In this document: in pieces, positions 32,297 to 38,287 of the stretch
Position numbering within the stretch: position 1 is the first letter of the stretch
Layout of the letters: every line of letters starts with the position of its first letter
Source: Eubacterium sp.
GTDB lineage: Bacteria; Bacillota; Clostridia; Lachnospirales; Lachnospiraceae
Reading direction: 5' to 3'
Assembly: GCA_024681515.1 (NCBI GenBank)
Contig: JAILAR010000157.1
Location: forward strand, 1-38,287
DNA length: 38,287 nucleotides
The notes under the pieces: model-generated
What the model was told of the DNA's origin: nothing
What the model saw: only the letters and a program-made list of their open reading frames with translations
Database searches by the model: none
Program-made: the position numbers and the translations under genes

Positions 32297-35200
32297 ATGG
32301 CGCAAAGAACGGATATCCACAAGGTACTAATCATCGGCTCCGGCCCCATCGTAATCGGTCAGGCCTGCGAGTTCGACTATTCCGGCACACAGGCGTGTAA
32401 GGCGCTTCGCAGCCTCGGCTACGAGATCGTGCTGGTGAATTCCAACCCCGCAACTATCATGACAGACCCGGAAATGGCTGACGTGACCTACATCGAGCCG
32501 CTGAACGTAAAGCGTCTCGAGGCCATCATCGCCAAGGAACGTCCAGATGCTCTCCTTCCGAATCTGGGAGGTCAGTCCGGACTGAACCTCTGCTCCGAGC
32601 TGGCTGAAGCCGGGATCCTGGAGAAATACGGCGTTCAGGTTATCGGTGTGCAGGTAGATGCCATCGAGCGTGGCGAGGACCGTATCGAATTCAAGAACAC
32701 CATGAATGCACTGGGCATCGATGTTGCCCGCTCTGAGGTTGCTTACTCCGTAGAGGAAGCACTGAAGATCGCAGACGAACTTGGATATCCGGTGGTTCTC
32801 CGCCCGGCTTACACCATGGGCGGTGCCGGCGGCGGACTGGTATACAACCGCGAAGAGCTGCAGACCGTATGCGCCCGCGGACTGAAGGCCTCTCTTGTGG
32901 GACAGGTTCTGGTTGAGGAATCTGTTACCGGCTGGGAGGAACTGGAGCTGGAGGTTGTCCGGGATAAGGACAACAACATGATCACTGTCTGCTTCATCGA
33001 GAACGTGGATCCCATGGGTATCCATACCGGCGACTCCTTCTGTACAGCTCCCATGCTGACCATTTCCGAAGATGTTCAGAAGCGTCTGCAGGAACAGGCT
33101 TACAAGATCGTGGAGTCCATTCAGGTCATCGGCGGTACCAATGTACAGTTCGCCCATGACCCGAAGACAGATCGGATCATCGTCATCGAGATCAATCCCC
33201 GTACCTCCCGTTCTTCCGCACTTGCAAGTAAGGCGACGGGCTTCCCCATCGCTCTGGTATCCGCAAAGCTGGCTTCCGGACTTACTCTGGCAGACATCCC
33301 CTGCGGAAAGTACGGAACGTTGGACAAATATCATCCGGACGGCGATTATGTCGTAGTGAAATTTGCTCGTTGGGCATTTGAGAAGTTCAAGGGCGTAGAT
33401 GACAAGCTGGGTACACAGATGCGTGCCGTCGGCGAAGTCATGTCCATCGGTAAGAATTATAAGGAAGCCTTCCAGAAGGCTGTCCGTTCTCTGGAGAAGG
33501 GCCGCTACGGACTGGGTCATGTGAAGAACTTCCATGACCTGACCAAGGAGCAGCTGCTACAGCAGCTCATCACCCCCTCCAGTGAGCGTCATTTCATCAT
33601 GTATGAAGCGATCCGCAAGGGCGCTACCGTAGATGAGATCCATGAGATCACATATGTAAAGAAATACTTCATCGAACAGATGAAGGAACTGGTAGACGAG
33701 GAAGAAGCACTGGTTGCAGAGTTTAAGGGTCAGGTTCCCTCTGACGCTGCTCTGACACAGGCTAAGAAAGACGGCTTCTCCGACAAATATCTGTCCGAGA
33801 TCCTGGGCGTATCCGAGGATTCCATCCGCGAGAAGCGCGAGGCACTGGGCGTGGTTGAGACCTGGGATGCCGTTCATGTCAGCGGAACTCAGGACAGCTC
33901 CTACTTCTACTCTACCTACAATGCACCGGACAACAATCCGATCAATACCGACCGCCGGAAGGTTATGATCCTGGGCGGCGGACCGAACCGTATCGGTCAG
34001 GGTATCGAGTTTGACTACTGCTGCGTACATGCCGCACAGTCTCTTAAGAAGCTGGGCTTCGAGACCATCATCGTAAACTGCAATCCGGAGACCGTATCTA
34101 CCGACTATGATACCTCCGATAAGCTGTATTTTGAGCCTCTGACTCTGGAGGATGTTCTCTCCATCTACAAGAAGGAGAAGCCGGTGGGCGTGATCGCTCA
34201 GTTCGGCGGACAGACACCTCTGAATCTGGCGGCTGACCTTGAAAGAAACGGTGTGAAGATCCTGGGCACCTCTCCTGCTGTCATCGATCTGGCAGAGGAC
34301 CGTGATCAGTTCCGTGCCATCATGGACAAGCTGGGAATCCCCATGCCGGAAGCAGGCATGGCTACCACCGTGGAGGAAGCCATCGAAGTGGCTAACCGCA
34401 TCGGTTATCCGGTTATGGTACGTCCTTCCTACGTTCTGGGCGGACGCGGTATGGAAGTTGTCTATGATGATGAAAGCATGATCGGTTACATGCAGGCCGC
34501 TGTCGGCGTAACACCCGACCGCCCCATCCTCATCGACCGTTTCCTGCATCACGCGCTGGAATGCGAGGCAGATGCCATCGCAGACGGAACTCACGCATAT
34601 GTTCCGGCGGTTATGGAGCATATCGAGCTGGCCGGTATCCACTCCGGTGACTCCGCTTGTATCCTGCCGTCCAAGCACATTTCCGCAGAGAATCTGGCGA
34701 CCATTAAGGATTACACCCGGAAGATCGCCGAGCAGATGCACGTGGTAGGTCTGATGAATATGCAGTATGCCATCGAGGACGGTAAGGTCTTTGTACTGGA
34801 AGCAAACCCGAGAGCATCCAGAACCGTTCCGCTGGTTTCCAAGGTCTGCGGTATCCGCATGGTACCCATCGCAACCGAGATCATTACATCGGAACTGACC
34901 GGCAAGCCGTCACCCATTCCGAACATGAAGGAACGTCACATTCCGTACTACGGTGTGAAGGAAGCTGTCTTCCCCTTCAACATGTTCCCGGAGGTAGACC
35001 CGATCCTCGGACCGGAAATGCGTTCCACAGGCGAGGTTCTGGGCATGTCCCTTTCCGCCGGCGGCGCTTACTTCAAGTCCGAAGAAGCCGCAAAGGCAAC
35101 CCTGCCACTTAAGGGTACCGTACTGATCTCCGTCAACAGTCAGGAGCGCGCTGAAGCACCTGCCGTTGCAAAGATCCTGTATGATAACGGCTTTAAGATC

Positions 35201-35527
35201 CTGGCAACCGGCAAGACCTGCGATACCATCAACGAAGCAGGCATCCCGGCTGAGAAGGTAAAGAAGCTGTACGAAGGACGTCCCAACATTCTGGACCTGA
35301 TCACCAACGGTGAGATCGATCTGATCATCAACTCACCCATCGGTAAGGCCAGCGTGCATGACGACTCCTATATCCGGAAAGCTGCCATCAAGTCCAAGAT
35401 CCCTTACATCACCACCATCGTGGCAGGTAAGGCCGCAGCCGAGGGTATCGACCATATGCTCCGCAGACACATGGGCAACATCCATTCCCTGCAGGAGTGG
35501 CATGAACTGATCAAAGACGCTGAGTAA
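32297..35527 (+). CDS. carB: Carbamoyl-phosphate synthase large subunit
   Basis: 1076 aa, normal length. Two ATP-grasp halves are present (first: VLIIGSGPIVIGQACEFDYS; second: VMILGGGPNRIGQGIEFDYC), with LRPAYTMGGAGGG and VRPSYVLGGRGMEV, and the C-terminal MGS-like allosteric domain (VLISVNSQERAEAPAVAKIL to PYITTIVAGKAAAEG). It makes carbamoyl phosphate for pyrimidines and arginine. The start at 32297 follows GGAGG with 8-nt spacing; an ATG at 32252 is upstream but lacks this. It is the only plus-strand gene here, and no carA is adjacent. It ends at a strong terminator. Confidence 0.98.
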   Translation: MAQRTDIHKVLIIGSGPIVIGQACEFDYSGTQACKALRSLGYEIVLVNSNPATIMTDPEMADVTYIEPLNVKRLEAIIAKERPDALLPNLGGQSGLNLCSELAEAGILEKYGVQVIGVQVDAIERGEDRIEFKNTMNALGIDVARSEVAYSVEEALKIADELGYPVVLRPAYTMGGAGGGLVYNREELQTVCARGLKASLVGQVLVEESVTGWEELELEVVRDKDNNMITVCFIENVDPMGIHTGDSFCTAPMLTISEDVQKRLQEQAYKIVESIQVIGGTNVQFAHDPKTDRIIVIEINPRTSRSSALASKATGFPIALVSAKLASGLTLADIPCGKYGTLDKYHPDGDYVVVKFARWAFEKFKGVDDKLGTQMRAVGEVMSIGKNYKEAFQKAVRSLEKGRYGLGHVKNFHDLTKEQLLQQLITPSSERHFIMYEAIRKGATVDEIHEITYVKKYFIEQMKELVDEEEALVAEFKGQVPSDAALTQAKKDGFSDKYLSEILGVSEDSIREKREALGVVETWDAVHVSGTQDSSYFYSTYNAPDNNPINTDRRKVMILGGGPNRIGQGIEFDYCCVHAAQSLKKLGFETIIVNCNPETVSTDYDTSDKLYFEPLTLEDVLSIYKKEKPVGVIAQFGGQTPLNLAADLERNGVKILGTSPAVIDLAEDRDQFRAIMDKLGIPMPEAGMATTVEEAIEVANRIGYPVMVRPSYVLGGRGMEVVYDDESMIGYMQAAVGVTPDRPILIDRFLHHALECEADAIADGTHAYVPAVMEHIELAGIHSGDSACILPSKHISAENLATIKDYTRKIAEQMHVVGLMNMQYAIEDGKVFVLEANPRASRTVPLVSKVCGIRMVPIATEIITSELTGKPSPIPNMKERHIPYYGVKEAVFPFNMFPEVDPILGPEMRSTGEVLGMSLSAGGAYFKSEEAAKATLPLKGTVLISVNSQERAEAPAVAKILYDNGFKILATGKTCDTINEAGIPAEKVKKLYEGRPNILDLITNGEIDLIINSPIGKASVHDDSYIRKAAIKSKIPYITTIVAGKAAAEGIDHMLRRHMGNIHSLQEWHELIKDAE

Positions 35528-35601
35528 TTTACCACTCGATAATCTATCACTCGGATAAGAAGGGGATCCCCTCAGATCCGGCTTTGGAACAGCAAAAAAA
35601 C

Positions 35602-35632
35602 GGGAGTGTCCATTTCGGACACTCCCATTTTT
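35602..35632. terminator. Bidirectional terminator between carB and the transglutaminase-like gene
   Basis: Perfect 10-bp stem GGGAGTGTCC/GGACACTCCC with a 5-nt loop, seven A before it and five T after it, so it serves both converging genes. Confidence 0.9.
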
Positions 35633-35665
35633 AATGTTAAAGCAAGCTTTCACCGATGCGTACCA

Positions 35666-38287
35666 TTATTTCAGATAGCCCTTTTTATCAAAGCTGTACT
35701 TCTTTCCGTCGATCCAAATGGTCGTATTCTTCGCATACCAGCCACTGGTATCTCCGAACCACCATTTTCCTTTGGTCTTATGCCAGGACCCCTTGTACTT
35801 ATAGGTCCAGGCACCGCTCTTGCTGAACCAGTAACCCTTATACCATTCATTGGCAGCCATATAACCGTTTGGTTTGAAATAATACCATACGCCGTCGATC
35901 TTCTGCCACTGATTCTTAGGATACCAGCCGGTATTGTCTACGATCCACCAACCGGTCTTGTTATGCTTCCAGGTCATTTTATACTTCGTCGCATAACCGT
36001 TCTTGTCATACCAGATGTTCTTCACCCATTCACTTTTGTATTTCGTTTTTACGGGTTTCACCGGTTTGTCAGGTTCATCCGGTTCGTCAGGCTCATCCGG
36101 ATCGTCCGGATCATCGGGATCCTCCTTTACAAGCTTCGGAACTACTTCCTGCTTCTGGAGAACTGCATTACATACAGCACAATGACTTCCCTCCGTAAGT
36201 CCCGTGGATTCATACGTCGGAGCCACTGCCGGATCCTTTACGACCGTATGGTCCAGAAGGGGAAGTTCCTCTGTCTTTTCCTTTCCGCACACCGCGCAGA
36301 CAGCCACCCGGCTTCCGTGGACCGCGCAGGTAGATTTACTTATCTGTTGCATGGCACCCCAGGAATGACCTACATATCCCAGATTCTCAGGATACAAGTA
36401 TTCCCATCCCCATGTCCCGTCCTCTTTTTGTTTCGGCGTCCACGCAATATCTTCCGTGATAAGATCCTCTTCACATACCGGATAGTTTTCCGGCCGGTAC
36501 AAAGTATGATATCCCGCCGGATCCATACATTCGCGATGCGCATCCGAAAGATTAAAGTAGCGTGTATAACCGTTCGTATCATTTCCCTGGACATCATTAT
36601 ACGTCACATCGATCGTATACCATTTTTCATCATCCAGACAGACTTTGTTCCATGCCACACCTGAATTCTTCGCGGAATAAACAATATATACCGGAACATC
36701 CGACATCTTCATCAGATAATACATTGCCCAGGAATAGCCCTGATAATGTGTTTTCTTCCGCAGGAATACCGACACATCCTCATCTCTCGATTCAACAAGT
36801 TCAAAAGAAAACTCTCTGCAGAGGATCTCATTTGCGGCCCGTTCTCTTTCATACCTGGTATCAAACCGGGTTATGATATCCAGCCAACGATCCAGTTCAC
36901 CGAAAATCTCATTGGTAGTGGCAGTTCTGGTGGCGCCATCCCGATATTCCGGTTTGGCAAAGATCGTAATTGTCGTATTTCCACCGTTCACCGTTGAAAT
37001 CAAAGGTGCATACTCCACGAAATAAAAGCACGGATTCTCTCGCAGGAACACATGGAATATCGAAACCACATCCGAACCGTTCACATTCCCGCAGACCAGT
37101 TTTCCCATCACGCCTCTCTGATCCGTTTCAGAATAGGCCTCCAGGTCCTTCGAAGTAATCAGGTAATCCATACAGGTGCGATACATATTCTGGTACAGGA
37201 TCCTCTCGGTAGGCGTCATGTCAAGAAAACGGTTCTCTGCATCATTGGGCTCTATCACATATCGTTCCCAGTCATGTACTTCTATCGTTCCGTCCGCTTC
37301 CGGAGCCGGCAGCAGTGTAGGATCCGGCCCGGGATCCGGCGTTGGTATCGGCCCGGGATCCGGTGTGGGATATGGTTTGATGAGCTCAAGTGTAAGACTC
37401 CCGTCCTCCTCAGTATGGATCACGTAATGAGTGTCTTCCCCGACATAATCCTCCGTATCGGTTTCCGGATAGTATTCGGCATAGACCAGAATATGAACGT
37501 TGTTTCTGTCACGAAACATCATATGCTCATCCGCCCGGTTCAGATAATACTCCCGATTTCCGGAGCCGTCATTCCAGGTCACATCCGTCGCATACCACTT
37601 TCCATTATCCAGCTGACACTTATTCCATAAATGATTATAGCCGGTAACATTTACGGTGGGTACATCACAGTAATTCATCAGCAAACCGAAGGCAAGTGCG
37701 TATCCGGCACAGACTGTACTTCGATCGATGAAGACGCTATATGCACTCTGATTGAACTCCGAATGAAAATATGTCAGATTATCACAGAGCAATGTATTTG
37801 CGGCAAGGATCCTGGCATACCTGGTATCTCCTGCGGAACGGATCTGCTCTGACCATTCCTCGACGATATCAAATACACGATTGGTTTCCTTTGCCCGCGT
37901 TTCTCCATCTGCAAATGCCTCATAAACTCCGAGATTGATAGAGTCTTTCCCGTTACCGTACCCATGAAAAAGAAAATAAAACTGAGGATTTGAATTATAA
38001 AAAAGACTAAATACTCTGAGGATCGAGACATCATCCAGCCCGCGAGTCGAGATTTCCCCGGGAATCGTGCAATGCCCGAGCCACGGATATTGATAGCTGT
38101 CCTTCGAAGTAAGTGTCTGATAGGCTATCTCATACATTTCATCATAGATAGCCTTCTCATCCGCGTTCAGCTGATCATAAATATACGGGCTGGAATACTT
38201 CTCCCAATCCCGAGGAACAATCGTAACCTCTTCTTCCGATTCACCCGATACCTCTTCTGCGTATACATCAAGACAGGGATTCAGAAA
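35666..38287 (-). CDS. Secreted double transglutaminase-like protein with cell-wall-binding repeats (5' end outside)
   Basis: Over 870 residues; the frame is open to the right edge, where CLDVYAEEVSG looks like the end of a signal peptide, so little is missing. Transglutaminase-like domain 1 has Cys in STVCAGYA (codon at 37709-37711), His in GYNHLWNK and Asp in YATDVTWND. A Pro/Asp linker follows, then a second copy of the fold in which Cys is Tyr (THYQGYSW) and His is Val (NSGVAWNK). After two CxVCxK-type surface repeats and a DPDDPDEPDEP spacer, about 150 residues of Trp/Tyr-rich wall-binding repeats end the protein. It probably acts as a surface cysteine protease or crosslinking enzyme; the substrate is unknown. 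Confidence 0.87.
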   Translation of the reverse strand, partial: FLNPCLDVYAEEVSGESEEEVTIVPRDWEKYSSPYIYDQLNADEKAIYDEMYEIAYQTLTSKDSYQYPWLGHCTIPGEISTRGLDDVSILRVFSLFYNSNPQFYFLFHGYGNGKDSINLGVYEAFADGETRAKETNRVFDIVEEWSEQIRSAGDTRYARILAANTLLCDNLTYFHSEFNQSAYSVFIDRSTVCAGYALAFGLLMNYCDVPTVNVTGYNHLWNKCQLDNGKWYATDVTWNDGSGNREYYLNRADEHMMFRDRNNVHILVYAEYYPETDTEDYVGEDTHYVIHTEEDGSLTLELIKPYPTPDPGPIPTPDPGPDPTLLPAPEADGTIEVHDWERYVIEPNDAENRFLDMTPTERILYQNMYRTCMDYLITSKDLEAYSETDQRGVMGKLVCGNVNGSDVVSIFHVFLRENPCFYFVEYAPLISTVNGGNTTITIFAKPEYRDGATRTATTNEIFGELDRWLDIITRFDTRYERERAANEILCREFSFELVESRDEDVSVFLRKKTHYQGYSWAMYYLMKMSDVPVYIVYSAKNSGVAWNKVCLDDEKWYTIDVTYNDVQGNDTNGYTRYFNLSDAHRECMDPAGYHTLYRPENYPVCEEDLITEDIAWTPKQKEDGTWGWEYLYPENLGYVGHSWGAMQQISKSTCAVHGSRVAVCAVCGKEKTEELPLLDHTVVKDPAVAPTYESTGLTEGSHCAVCNAVLQKQEVVPKLVKEDPDDPDDPDEPDEPDEPDKPVKPVKTKYKSEWVKNIWYDKNGYATKYKMTWKHNKTGWWIVDNTGWYPKNQWQKIDGVWYYFKPNGYMAANEWYKGYWFSKSGAWTYKYKGSWHKTKGKWWFGDTSGWYAKNTTIWIDGKKYSFDKKGYLK

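Noticed and set aside
33557-34741. Long minus-strand frame (394 codons) opposite carB, and another at 32327-33535
   Set aside because: carB is unmistakable over the same span; the antisense frames have no ribosome binding site and no recognisable domain, and follow from carB codon bias.

Overview
The window reads as about 38 kb of chromosome from a low-to-middle G+C Clostridia, most likely a gut Lachnospiraceae. This is inferred from several things: the gene set and order (topA next to codY, rny, lrgAB), lipoproteins and cell-wall-binding repeat proteins of Gram-positive type, strong AGGAGG ribosome binding sites, TTGACA/TATAAT promoters, and proteins with zinc-ribbon, transmembrane and beta-sandwich parts. 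Every gene except carB lies on the minus strand, so the text below follows minus-strand order, from high to low coordinates. No rRNA, tRNA, IS element or CRISPR array was seen.

Region by region: (a) 35666-38287 is a secreted double transglutaminase-like protein with C-terminal cell-wall-binding repeats; its N-terminus is outside the window. It converges on carB (32297-35527, plus strand), and a strong bidirectional terminator lies between them. (b) 28417-32077 holds mutY, a membrane-anchored GH3 beta-N-acetylglucosaminidase overlapping mutY by about 97 bp, and the lrgAB pair. (c) 25393-28255 holds a small NHLP-leader-like protein and three single-pass membrane proteins, two with N-terminal zinc ribbons. 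(d) 19520-25274 is housekeeping: hisC, rny, a NUDIX hydrolase, a XerC/D recombinase and aroC. (e) 13718-19463 is a cobalamin-riboswitch operon: promoter, riboswitch, surface lipoprotein CbiK, a NEAT-like lipoprotein, then a BtuFCD-type ABC transporter. (f) 5072-13564 carries topA, codY, a DUF6115-type coiled-coil membrane protein, an MltG-like membrane protein and mnmA, then rpsB-tsf. (g) 1-4718 carries two ABC transporter systems and an M24 peptidase; one of the ATPases is fused to a GAF domain.

The most interesting material is: the riboswitch-controlled operon with a lipid-anchored chelatase; the codY promoter, which is built into one arm of the upstream terminator and is followed by an 81-bp tandem repeat; a family of small intergenic repeats recurring at six or more places in the same orientation; a structured G+C-rich repeat cluster downstream of tsf; an EF-Ts with a large extra segment; a transglutaminase-like protein whose second domain has lost its catalytic Cys and His; and several dyad-symmetric candidate operators lying on promoters.
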